Part shown: positions 54,201-60,516 of the stretch, piece after piece | How the letters are laid out: each line of letters opens with the position of its first letter | Numbering within the stretch: position 1 is the stretch's first letter | Source: Oscillospiraceae bacterium | Lineage (GTDB): Bacteria > Bacillota > Clostridia > Oscillospirales > Oscillospiraceae | Assembly: GCA_017435525.1 (NCBI GenBank) | Contig: JAFSEW010000034.1 | Span: forward strand, 1-64,000 | Reading direction: 5' to 3' | DNA: 64,000 nucleotides | The notes under the pieces: generated by a model | The model's input: the letters and a program-made list of their open reading frames with translations, nothing else | Database searches by the model: none | What the model was told of the DNA's origin: nothing | Position numbers and translations under genes: made by a program

Positions 54201-54749
54201 GCGCTGCTCCGGAATCCCATGATCCTGCAATTCCAGGTAGAAATTATCAGGGCCGAAGATTTCCGCCATTTTCAGGGCATAATCTTTGGCTTCTTCATAC
54301 TGCTCTTCCAGCAGATACTGCTGCACACCGCCTGCCAGACAGGCAGACAGGGCGATGAGGCCCTCATGGTGCTTGCGCAGCAAGGGAATGTCCACACGGG
54401 GCTTGCCGTAGAAGCCATGCATAAAGGCTTCGGAAACCAACAAACACAGATTTTCGTAGCCCTTGCGGTTCTGGCACAGCAGCACCAGATGGTAGGGGTC
54501 GTTATCAATACCGTGAACACGGTCGCTCATGAGGCGGCGGGTCACATACACCTCGCAGCCGATAATGGGCTTGATGCCCGCAGCCTTGGCAGCCTTGTAA
54601 AAATCAATACAGCCGTACATGACGCCGTGGTCAGTCAGGGCAATGGCATCCTGCCCCAATTCCTTCACACGGTCCATCATGCCGCTGATGCGGCAGAAAC
54701 CATCCAGAAGGCTGTATTCTGAGTGGACATGCAAATGCACAAAACTCAT
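51291..54749 (-). CDS. dnaE: DNA polymerase III subunit alpha (DnaE)
   Basis: 1152 residues. Begins FVHLHVHSEYSLLDG (PHP domain; ALTDHGVMYG) and the polymerase core contains PVGPGRGSGAASIVAYCM, the catalytic MPDFDTDFCQERRGEVIDYV, FGTMAARGAIRDVGRALN, ETQGVFQLESAGM and GCIVYQEQVIEIFRQLGGYTMGQAD with HAYNFAHAV-type NYAFNKAHAVCYAVVAY. C-terminal OB fold (SVAGIVQTLKMK, AYVTVEDDTAAIEM). This is the DnaE1-type enzyme that in Bacillota works beside PolC. It starts one base after the whiA stop, with caaaggaggtgtagt, so expression is tied to whiA. Confidence 0.97.
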   Translation of the reverse strand: MSFVHLHVHSEYSLLDGFCRISGMMDRVKELGQDAIALTDHGVMYGCIDFYKAAKAAGIKPIIGCEVYVTRRLMSDRVHGIDNDPYHLVLLCQNRKGYENLCLLVSEAFMHGFYGKPRVDIPLLRKHHEGLIALSACLAGGVQQYLLEEQYEEAKDYALKMAEIFGPDNFYLELQDHGIPEQRGVNQGLLRMARETGLPLTVSNDAHYLRKEDAATQDVLLCVQTGKTVDDTNRMKFQTDEFYLKSEEELRQLFPNCEEAFANTVKIADRCNLEFVFNEYHLPSFPVPEGYTNQEYFRKLCMDGFRERYSNPPQSYLDRLEYEIGVISRMGYVNYYLIVWDFIRYAKEAGIPVGPGRGSGAASIVAYCMHITEVDPMKYALIFERFLNPERVSMPDFDTDFCQERRGEVIDYVVKKYGADHVAQIATFGTMAARGAIRDVGRALNFTYAETDVVAKLVPTMPLHITLKEALSVSPKLKEMYDGDERVKQLIDTAMCLEGVPRNTSTHAAGVVITADPVCSYVPLSRNDDTIVTQYTMTTIEELGLLKMDFLGLRNLTVIRDAEQQIQKFAPEFSMDNIPDDDPATFKMLAEGKTQGVFQLESAGMTGVCVGMKADSIEDITAIVALYRPGPMDSIPKFIENKLNHRKVTYKCPQLEPILKVTYGCIVYQEQVIEIFRQLGGYTMGQADNIRRAISKKKMKIIEEERKVFVYGDQEKGIAGCIANGISESVAQSLYDEIVAFANYAFNKAHAVCYAVVAYQTAYLKCHYPRQYMAALMTSVLDSATKISGYIAECKEMGIALLPPDVNHSEDTFTVEGDSIRFGLGAVKNVGRGLIRTMVAHRREGGPFKSLEDFIQRMGEGELNKRALENFIKCGAMDCFGYHRSELLAVYDTMMDSIASARRKNLEGQMGLFGMLEEEDAVAAIPIPKLNEISRADRMLMEKETTGIYLSGHPMDDYRPLLKGTHVVPIGALMEEDNPYRDDQIISVAGIVQTLKMKTTRNNSMMAYVTVEDDTAAIEMLAFSNVISQYGGYLRENTPVVVTGRLSLRDDKEPQIVINRARPITDFSKDPQPEAKLDPVRTFSGTLYLRLPSEEGKLFGKVRAILNMFPGDSTAVVYFADTRQRRGTRCALDSRMLGELKNLLGEENVVIK

Positions 54750-54750
54750 A

Positions 54751-55659
54751 CTACACCTCCTTTGCCATTGCTACCAGCTTTTTCAGCCGGTGGTTCATTG
54801 CCGGTTTGGTAATGGGCGGCTCCATCATGGCTGCCAGCTCCGTCAGAGATGCGGAAGGGTTCTCCTCCCGTGCAGACGCAGCCTGCAGCAGCTTCTGGGG
54901 AAGCTGCTCCAAGGTGCCATGCTCCCGCAGCACACGGATGGCAGCCAGCTGCTCCTGGGCAGCTTCCACTACCTTGGAGGTGTTGGCTTCATCGCAGTTA
55001 CAGCGGCGATTCACCTTGTTGTTCAGTTCCTTCTCCAGACGGGCTTCCATAATGCCCATAGCCGCTACAGGGGCACCCAGGAAGGTAAGAAAATCGGAAA
55101 TCTGATCGCTCTGCTTTATGTAGAGCACATGACTTCCGCTGCGGGTAGCTGTTTTGGGATAGAACCCAATACACTCTTCCATCAGCGCGTAGGTTTCCCG
55201 GGATACGCTGGCATGGGTGGTTGTAATTTCCAGATGATAGCCCTTTTCCGGGTCGGTTACCGAGCCGCCTGCCAAAAATGCCCCCCGCAGGAATGCAGCC
55301 TTGCAGCAGTCCTCTTCCACCACAGGAAGATTCACATGCAGCGCCAGGGTATCTTCCGGGCTGAAGCCGAAAGCAGTCATAATTCTGTGGATCTTTTCCG
55401 GGTCCGTGATCTGGAAAATCAGCTTGCCTGCCGCATCGCTTTCCGGCAGAATATCAAAACTGATACCAAAGGCCTTCCGAAGCAGTTTCGGAAGCATTTG
55501 GGACAGTTCCCGGCTTTCCGTAATGATCCGGATGCCGTCGCTGCTGAAGCTGTTGCAAAACAGCAGGATGCCAAAACACTGGGCCAGGGCGCAGCAGGTC
55601 TTTTGGGGGAATACTTTGCAGATCTCGGTCTTTGCACCGGCAGAGAAAGAAACTGCCAT
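54751..55659 (-). CDS. whiA: DNA-binding protein WhiA
   Basis: 302 residues from the ATG at 55657-55659 (aaaggagtgagcaaa upstream). Conserved Gram-positive regulator linked to cell division and, in actinomycetes, sporulation. The N-terminal LAGLIDADG-like fold shows AGAKTEICKVFPQKTC and CKAAFLRGAFLAGGSVTDPEKGYHLEI; the C-terminal helix-turn-helix has NKVNRRCNCDEANTSKVVEAAQ and ENPSASLTELAAMMEPPITKPAMNHRLKKL. It follows murB by 22 bases. In most Bacillota rapZ and yvcK lie between murB and whiA; here they are missing. Confidence 0.96.
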   Translation of the reverse strand: MAVSFSAGAKTEICKVFPQKTCCALAQCFGILLFCNSFSSDGIRIITESRELSQMLPKLLRKAFGISFDILPESDAAGKLIFQITDPEKIHRIMTAFGFSPEDTLALHVNLPVVEEDCCKAAFLRGAFLAGGSVTDPEKGYHLEITTTHASVSRETYALMEECIGFYPKTATRSGSHVLYIKQSDQISDFLTFLGAPVAAMGIMEARLEKELNNKVNRRCNCDEANTSKVVEAAQEQLAAIRVLREHGTLEQLPQKLLQAASAREENPSASLTELAAMMEPPITKPAMNHRLKKLVAMAKEV

Positions 55660-55681
55660 TTTGCTCACTCCTTTCAAGATT

Positions 55682-56593
55682 TTACCAGATTCTCACTTCC
55701 GGCTCCAATCGGATGCCGGATTGCTCCCACACCTTGTCAGATACCTGAGCAAGCAGGGAGCGTACATCGGCAGCTGTAGCACCGCCCAGATTTACCGCGA
55801 AGCCCGCATGCTTTGTGGAGATGGCTGCGCCGCCTACCTGGAAGCCCTTCAGCCCTGCCTGATCGATCAGCGCAGCGGCATAGCCACCTGCAGGGCGCTT
55901 AAAGGCAGAGCCTGCAGAGGGCAGATCCAAAGGCTGAGAGGCTTTTCTCTTACCCATCAGCTCCTGCATCCGTTCCCGGATACTCTCCTGGGAAGCTTTC
56001 TGCAGCGCAAACTCCGCATATACCACAATGCCGCTTTCCTCCTCAAGACGGCTGTGGCGATAGGCAAATCCCATGTCCTGATTGTTCAGGATGCGGATCT
56101 CGCCTGTAAAATCCATCACAGCCACCTGGGTGCAGACCTGGCAGATTTCTCCACCATAGGCACCGGCATTCATATACACACCGCCGCCCACCGTACCGGG
56201 GATTCCATGGGCAAATTCCAGGCCCGAAAGCCCCAGATTTGCCGCATAGACCGCAGCGCGGGTCATGGTCACACCTGCCATCACACGGATTTCCGTGCTG
56301 CTCAGCTGCTCCATGCCATCCAGACAATCCTTCAGGCAGATGATCAGCCCCCGCAGCCCTTCATCGGGTGCCAGGATGTTTGTTCCTGCTCCGATAATAG
56401 CAGGTTTACAGTCCAACAAAGCGGACATTTTCAGGATTTTGGAAAGTTCGTCAACGCTCTTGGGAAAGGCAATTACCTCCGCAGGTCCGCCAATACGGAA
56501 GGAGGTATGCTTTGCCAAAGGTTCTTCAAAACGCAGCTCCACATCATGGAGCATAACAGACAGCTTTTGCTGCAAATAAGTGAATTCAGTCAT
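55682..56593 (-). CDS. murB: UDP-N-acetylenolpyruvoylglucosamine reductase MurB
   Basis: 303 residues, type IIa. FAD enzyme reducing UDP-GlcNAc-enolpyruvate to UDP-MurNAc, the committed step of peptidoglycan synthesis. Motifs: LAKHTSFRIGGPAEVIAFP, GAGTNILAPDEGLRG, FAHGIPGTVGGGVYMNAGAYGGE (FAD-binding), YRHSRLE and the C-terminal AGSAFKRPAGG...FAVNLGGATAADV; catalytic Ser in SAGSAFK. A ggaggcgttt site and a TTGCAT/TATACT promoter precede it. First gene of the murB-to-DUF4317 block. Confidence 0.96.
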   Translation of the reverse strand: MTEFTYLQQKLSVMLHDVELRFEEPLAKHTSFRIGGPAEVIAFPKSVDELSKILKMSALLDCKPAIIGAGTNILAPDEGLRGLIICLKDCLDGMEQLSSTEIRVMAGVTMTRAAVYAANLGLSGLEFAHGIPGTVGGGVYMNAGAYGGEICQVCTQVAVMDFTGEIRILNNQDMGFAYRHSRLEEESGIVVYAEFALQKASQESIRERMQELMGKRKASQPLDLPSAGSAFKRPAGGYAAALIDQAGLKGFQVGGAAISTKHAGFAVNLGGATAADVRSLLAQVSDKVWEQSGIRLEPEVRIW

Positions 56594-56621
56594 AAACGCC
56601 TCCGGGTGTCTAATCTATCCT

Positions 56622-56650
56622 AGTATAGCATATCCCATAAGAATATGCAA
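56622..56650 (-). promoter_or_regulatory. Promoter of murB
   Basis: Minus-strand TTGCAT (56645-56650), 17 bases, TATACT (56622-56627). Confidence 0.75.
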
Positions 56651-56682
56651 TTGTTACAATGCTGAAAATTTAATTACAGCAA

Positions 56683-56720
56683 CAGAAACAGCCGCCTGTT
56701 GTTCAGGCGGCTGTCTATTA
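56683..56720 (-). terminator. Terminator after the phosphodiesterase gene
   Basis: Stem cagccgcctg / caggcggctg; minus-strand continuation tttctgttg. Confidence 0.75.
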
Positions 56721-56762
56721 CAGGATTTTAACGGGTGGTATCGTTTTTGTTGCGAATGCGTT

Positions 56763-58043
56763 TCAAATCAGCAGGTCTTTCAAAGCTTTGCCCTGGGCAT
56801 CCGGCAGAGCGCAGCCCAGCACCGCTGCATAGGTGGGCGCGCCGTCGATCAAGTCGGCATGCTCCAGCATAGCGCCGGGGCGGAATGCCGGGCCGCAGCC
56901 CATGAAGAAGGGTCTGGGGCCGAAGTCCGGATGGAAGCCGTGGCTTCCCCTTAATGCGCCATCTGCATGGAAAACCATATAATCTCCAGTCCAGTCTACC
57001 TTGAAGGCGGTATGTCCATCCGTATCCAGCACCAGAGAAAAACCTTCTGCCAATCCATCCAACGCAGCTTCTTCTGCTGTGCGCACACCGGAAATGCCGC
57101 AGTCACCGTTTTGAATTTTCTCTTCAAACAATACCTTCACCGCATTCCGGAGCTGCCGATCTTCTGGATCTTTCAGATATACCAGAGCGCTCATGCCTAC
57201 ATCCTGGCACCAGGCGTCCCAGTCCAGGAATTGGCCGTTTTCCCCCACGCGGATAAAGCCAGCGTCCGCCAGCAGCACATTGGGTTTTATGACACGGGTG
57301 GTATCCAGCTGACCGTGATCAGCAGTGAGAACAATATTCGTACATTCCCAGATTCCCGCGTCCCGAAGGGCACTGCAGATATCCCCTATCTTGGCATCCA
57401 TATTCTTCAGGGCATCATACACTTCCCTGCCATAGACGCCGTGGACATGGCGGGCATGATCTGGATCACCCAGATGGAGCATCAGCAGATCCGGCTTGTA
57501 TTTACGGATAATATCGCAGGCCGCCGCAGTATTGAATGCCCGGACATCATCCGCACCCCCTGCCCGCAGGTGGATATTGGGTTCAATCACCGCCTGATAG
57601 AGTTCTTCGGGGGTACCGCTGTCGGTGTAATAGCCATGAAACGCTTCGTAGGTTTTTACTTTCAAGCCGGCCACTTCGTCCACCAGATAGTCGATGGAAG
57701 GATGCTTTCCGGTAGTAGGCCAGCCAACCGCCGCCGTGGTAAGGCCTGCTGCTTTGCAGGCATCAAACAGGTCCGTGCAGCGCAGAATATCATTGTACCA
57801 CTGCCATTTAGGTTCCAGGCAGCCGGGAATCATGGCCGTGTTATTCACAACACCGTGGCGGCTGGGCCAGCAGCCGGTGCGCATGGTTGCGTGGCAGGGA
57901 TATGTCAGGGTGGGATAAATGCTGCGCACACGCTTCACCAGCGCACTTTTTTTCATCAAGGCATAAATATTCGGCAATTGCTTTACATAGGCCAGATCCT
58001 CATAGATCATGGCATCAATGGATACGACAATCAGTTTTTGCAT
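56763..58043 (-). CDS. Alkaline-phosphatase-superfamily phosphodiesterase / nucleotide pyrophosphatase
   Basis: 426 residues from the ATG at 58041-58043 (ttggaggtggcctt upstream). PF01663-type fold: LIVVSIDAMIYEDL (metal Asp), PTLTYPCHATMRTGCWPSRHGVVNN with the catalytic Thr, HLGDPDHARHVHG, NIVLTADHGQLDTT and the final HGFHPD metal His. It hydrolyses phosphodiester or pyrophosphate bonds of small substrates. No signal peptide is apparent, so it is cytosolic. Substrate unknown. Confidence 0.9.
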   Translation of the reverse strand: MQKLIVVSIDAMIYEDLAYVKQLPNIYALMKKSALVKRVRSIYPTLTYPCHATMRTGCWPSRHGVVNNTAMIPGCLEPKWQWYNDILRCTDLFDACKAAGLTTAAVGWPTTGKHPSIDYLVDEVAGLKVKTYEAFHGYYTDSGTPEELYQAVIEPNIHLRAGGADDVRAFNTAAACDIIRKYKPDLLMLHLGDPDHARHVHGVYGREVYDALKNMDAKIGDICSALRDAGIWECTNIVLTADHGQLDTTRVIKPNVLLADAGFIRVGENGQFLDWDAWCQDVGMSALVYLKDPEDRQLRNAVKVLFEEKIQNGDCGISGVRTAEEAALDGLAEGFSLVLDTDGHTAFKVDWTGDYMVFHADGALRGSHGFHPDFGPRPFFMGCGPAFRPGAMLEHADLIDGAPTYAAVLGCALPDAQGKALKDLLI

Positions 58044-58101
58044 AAGGCCACCTCCAATTTGCTCTATTGTATCGCAAAACCAAACCCATTGCAATACGCC
58101 G

Positions 58102-58136
58102 CAAAAACAAAAGCAGCAGCCTTTCGGCTGCTGCTC
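58102..58136 (-). terminator. Terminator after the polyferredoxin gene
   Basis: Minus strand gcagcagccgaaaggctgctgc, then ttttgttttt. Confidence 0.88.
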
Positions 58137-58147
58137 TATGTAGAAAA

Positions 58148-58534
58148 TTACTTTTCCACGACTTCCAGAACATCCATGGGGCAAACCTTGGCGCAGATAC
58201 CGCAGGCGATGCACTTGGAGGCAGGGCTATCAGGCTTCATGACCATAACCTTCATAGGGCAGGCTTCCACGCACTTGCCGCAGCTGACACACAGCTTCTT
58301 GTTGATCATGTAAACGCCGGTCTTGGGATTCTGGGTAATGGCGCCGTTCTCGCAGACCTTCATGCACTTGCCGCACTGAATGCAGACAACAGGCTTTGCG
58401 CCCTCACCCTTGGCAACAACCTGGATGCAGGACAGGTCCTGATGAAACTCCTTATAGAAAGCGTTGGAACAGGCACGGACACATTCCAGACATGCCATGC
58501 ACTCGGAATTCTTCTTAACAGTAAGCTTCTTCAT
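58148..58534 (-). CDS. 4Fe-4S polyferredoxin-like electron carrier
   Basis: 128 residues from the ATG at 58532-58534. Four CxxCxxCxxxC groups are present: CMACLECVRAC, CIQCGKCMKVC, CVSCGKCVEAC and CIACGICAKVC, so up to four [4Fe-4S] clusters, in the style of HydN/CooF-type electron-transfer subunits. It lacks catalytic domains, so it is a small soluble carrier or a subunit of an oxidoreductase encoded elsewhere. An aaaggggtatc site lies 11 bases before the ATG. Next to the PyrF-like/glutaredoxin genes but not in their unit. Confidence 0.9.
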   Translation of the reverse strand: MKKLTVKKNSECMACLECVRACSNAFYKEFHQDLSCIQVVAKGEGAKPVVCIQCGKCMKVCENGAITQNPKTGVYMINKKLCVSCGKCVEACPMKVMVMKPDSPASKCIACGICAKVCPMDVLEVVEK

Positions 58535-58656
58535 AGCGAAGGATACCCCTTTTCTTAATATTTCGCATAACATTATACAAGACAGAACAGAAAATAGCAA
58601 TGGCAAAATTCTTTTTTTCTTATTTTTTCCAAAAAATAATCCGGACGCAGAGAATT

Positions 58657-58687
58657 TTGCCTGTGTGAAACCTGCGAAAACAGGCAA
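58657..58687. promoter_or_regulatory. Inverted repeat upstream of the lipoprotein gene
   Basis: TTGCCTG (58657-58663) and CAGGCAA (58681-58687) around 17 bases; a possible operator or leader hairpin between the divergent polyferredoxin and lipoprotein genes. Confidence 0.4.
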
Positions 58688-58723
58688 TACTAGCTTAGAA
58701 CCAATAAAGCAGGAGGTTTCAAA

Positions 58724-59029
58724 ATGAAAAAAATCTGTATGTTAAGCCTTGTGGCTGTGCTGATTCTGTGTCTGCTGACAGGCTGCCGTGGGAACAAGCC
58801 CATGGATACCACTGTGCCCAGCACTGCCGCACCTACCACCCGGCCTACTACCGCGCCTACCACCGCACCCACCACGGCACCCACTACGCAGCCCATCATC
58901 GATGATATGCTGCCCGGTACAGAGGATACTGTGCCGCCTTCCAACGGAGCTGAAGACGGTGCGGTAGATCCTTCCGCAGGTGCCAATGACGACACCAACG
59001 CCAGAAGCCGCACCGGTTCCGGGTTCTGA
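58724..59029 (+). CDS. Small Thr-Pro-rich lipoprotein
   Basis: 101 residues. Lipoprotein signal: MLSLVAVLILCLLTGC with lipobox LTGC, so it is lipid-anchored outside. A low-complexity stretch of (PTTA)n-type repeats (about residues 33-55) is followed by an acidic tail (MLPGTEDTVPP, AVDPSAGANDDTNA). No enzyme motif. A gcaggaggtttcaaa site precedes the ATG. The Thr-Pro spacer resembles the one in the CapA-type protein at 5,582. It converges with the glutaredoxin gene with a small hairpin (tcgggga / tccccga) between. Confidence 0.8.
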   Translation: MKKICMLSLVAVLILCLLTGCRGNKPMDTTVPSTAAPTTRPTTAPTTAPTTAPTTQPIIDDMLPGTEDTVPPSNGAEDGAVDPSAGANDDTNARSRTGSGF

Positions 59030-59046
59030 TCGGGGAGTTTCCCCGA

Positions 59047-59292
59047 TTACATAAACTCCGTCCAATCCAGCGTGATGCTGCCGTCTTCTTTGACAATGCA
59101 GGGGATTCCGATACCGCCCCCTGCTTTTACTTCCTCAAACAGCGGATTGGTTTCCCGAATTTTCAGAAATTCCTTCAAATGCAGCAAGCTTTCCGCAAAG
59201 TCCAGATATGCATAGGCGATCCCCGCGCGGTCCAAATCTTCCCGGCATTTTACGCAATCCGGGCAAAGCATGCTTCCGTAAATTCTGATCAT
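59047..59292 (-). CDS. Glutaredoxin-like protein (CPDC)
   Basis: 81 residues. Begins IRIYGSMLCPDCVKCREDLDRAGI, a glutaredoxin-type active site with CPDC (instead of CPYC), and ends GIPCIVKEDGSITLDWTEF, the GIP-C/V cis-Pro segment of the thioredoxin fold. It probably handles thiol-disulfide or glutathione-independent redox chemistry in the cytosol. It follows the PyrF-like gene by seven bases. The tail lacks a typical glutathione-binding TVP block. Confidence 0.88.
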   Translation of the reverse strand: MIRIYGSMLCPDCVKCREDLDRAGIAYAYLDFAESLLHLKEFLKIRETNPLFEEVKAGGGIGIPCIVKEDGSITLDWTEFM

Positions 59293-59299
59293 ACTATCC

Positions 59300-60172
59300 T
59301 CACAGCACTGTAATGTAGCGGGTTAGGTTCTTCTTCATCCGCTGCGCCCCCTGCTTTGCTTTTTCCAGATAGTCGCAGTCCTCACCGTCATCCTGCCATG
59401 CAGCCGCAATACAGCTGCCGCCGCAGGCTGCAGCGCCATGTCCCAGCTTGTCAAAGGCATAGCTGCAATTCTTGGCGTTGGCATTGGGATAATCGAAACC
59501 ATCCAGCAGCAAAAACAGGCGGCTGTACTTTCCCCGCAGCGCCCGCAGGCTATCGGCAGAAGATGCCGCTGCCACAGCGCCAACCTGCGAATAGCCGCAC
59601 TTCCCCACTGCGGTTTCTCCCTGACGGCTGATAATATCCGCCGCAGCCGTATGGACCAGCCGGTTACCGGTGAGCAGATCCTGAATTTCAGCAGCGGATT
59701 TATTGGCGGCACGCACCACCGGGAACAGGCTCTTGCCCTTTTTCGCCAGAGGCAGGAACGCTTTCAGAATATCGCTTCCCAGCCAGGGAGAAAAGACGAT
59801 ACCATCGCAGGGATACAAGCTGTCTGCCTCGCCCAGAAGCTGCGCGGCATGTTTGGCTGCCTCAGGAGAAAGGGTTTCCGGTGCGTCCAACAGCACATAG
59901 AAGCCCTTATCCTTTGCCCCTTTCATCAGACTGCTGAGGGCATTCAAACCATCCGGTCCCAGGAGGCTGAAGCCGCCAAAGCCAAAGCGAACAGCAGGCA
60001 CCGTGCCTTTCAGCGTATCCAGCAGCTCAGTATAGTAGCGCAGCAAAGCAGCTGCAGTATTGCCGCATTCCGTCAAAATCCGGGGCGGCACCCAATGGAA
60101 AAACGCCTCTGCCACCAGCACAGACGGATTTTTAGTCTTGCGGATCTTTTCCTGAAATACATCGATGGACAC
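59300..60172 (-). CDS. Degenerate orotidine-5'-phosphate-decarboxylase-like protein
   Basis: 290 residues from a GTG at 60170-60172 (gggaggggatttgc upstream). The order and length follow PyrF type 2: N-terminal SIDVFQEKIRKTKNPSV, VRFGFGGFSLLGPDGLNALS, VLLDAPETLSPEAAKHA, ADSLYPCDGIVFSPWLGSD, SQVGAVAAASSADSLRALRGKYSRLFLLLDGFDYPNANAKN and LGHGAAACGGSCIAAAW. But the catalytic KxxD core, DAKRGDI in PyrF, is DAPETLS here, and the substrate-Asp of VGLDP is missing (VLVAE). So it is probably not a decarboxylase. Paired with a glutaredoxin. Function unknown. Confidence 0.72.
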   Translation of the reverse strand: MSIDVFQEKIRKTKNPSVLVAEAFFHWVPPRILTECGNTAAALLRYYTELLDTLKGTVPAVRFGFGGFSLLGPDGLNALSSLMKGAKDKGFYVLLDAPETLSPEAAKHAAQLLGEADSLYPCDGIVFSPWLGSDILKAFLPLAKKGKSLFPVVRAANKSAAEIQDLLTGNRLVHTAAADIISRQGETAVGKCGYSQVGAVAAASSADSLRALRGKYSRLFLLLDGFDYPNANAKNCSYAFDKLGHGAAACGGSCIAAAWQDDGEDCDYLEKAKQGAQRMKKNLTRYITVL

Positions 60173-60301
60173 GCAAATCCCCTCCCATTCGGTCTTTATA
60201 GAAAAAGTATAACACAGATTTTCTCAACTGCAAAGAGAGAAACCTTTCCTGATATGATTTTTTTCGCCCAGGGCATACTATTTCCGAAAGGGGTGAGGAA
60301 C

Positions 60302-60478
60302 ATGAAAGTAACAGGATGGGCCGTAACTATGGGCCTTGGGGCAGCTGCAGGGGCCGTTGCGGTGCTGATGATGCCCAAAAACAATCCCACCAGAAAGCTG
60401 GCAGCCAAAGCCGCCAACAAGGTGGAAGGCGCCGTTGTCCAGATGACCGACAAGATGGCAGACAATATGGACATGTGA
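60302..60478 (+). CDS. 58-residue YtxH-like small protein
   Basis: Starts MKVTGWAVTMGLGAAAGAVAVLMMP, a single hydrophobic Gly/Ala segment, then a basic Ala/Lys tail and NMDM. The gaaaggggtgaggaac site precedes the ATG. The layout (short TM segment plus cytosolic amphipathic tail) is like YtxH/stress- or spore-associated small membrane proteins; no known function. CATACTAT upstream resembles a SigE/SigK -10 box. It converges with clpE on a strong shared terminator. Confidence 0.8.
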   Translation: MKVTGWAVTMGLGAAAGAVAVLMMPKNNPTRKLAAKAANKVEGAVVQMTDKMADNMDM

Positions 60479-60481
60479 AAA

Positions 60482-60516
60482 AACCGGGAAGGCAATTGCC
60501 TTCCCGGTGATTTTTA
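60482..60516. terminator. Terminator between small membrane gene and clpE
   Basis: Perfect stem accgggaaggc / gccttcccggt with aatt loop, then tgattttta. Confidence 0.88.

Noticed and set aside
51852..54722. A 956-residue open frame on the plus strand opposite dnaE.
   Set aside because: Shadow of dnaE; no ribosome site and no family pattern.
58806..58890. Short tandem repeats considered as a CRISPR-like or minisatellite array.
   Set aside because: They are in-frame Thr-Pro codons of a lipoprotein, with no unique spacers of CRISPR size. No CRISPR array is present in the window.
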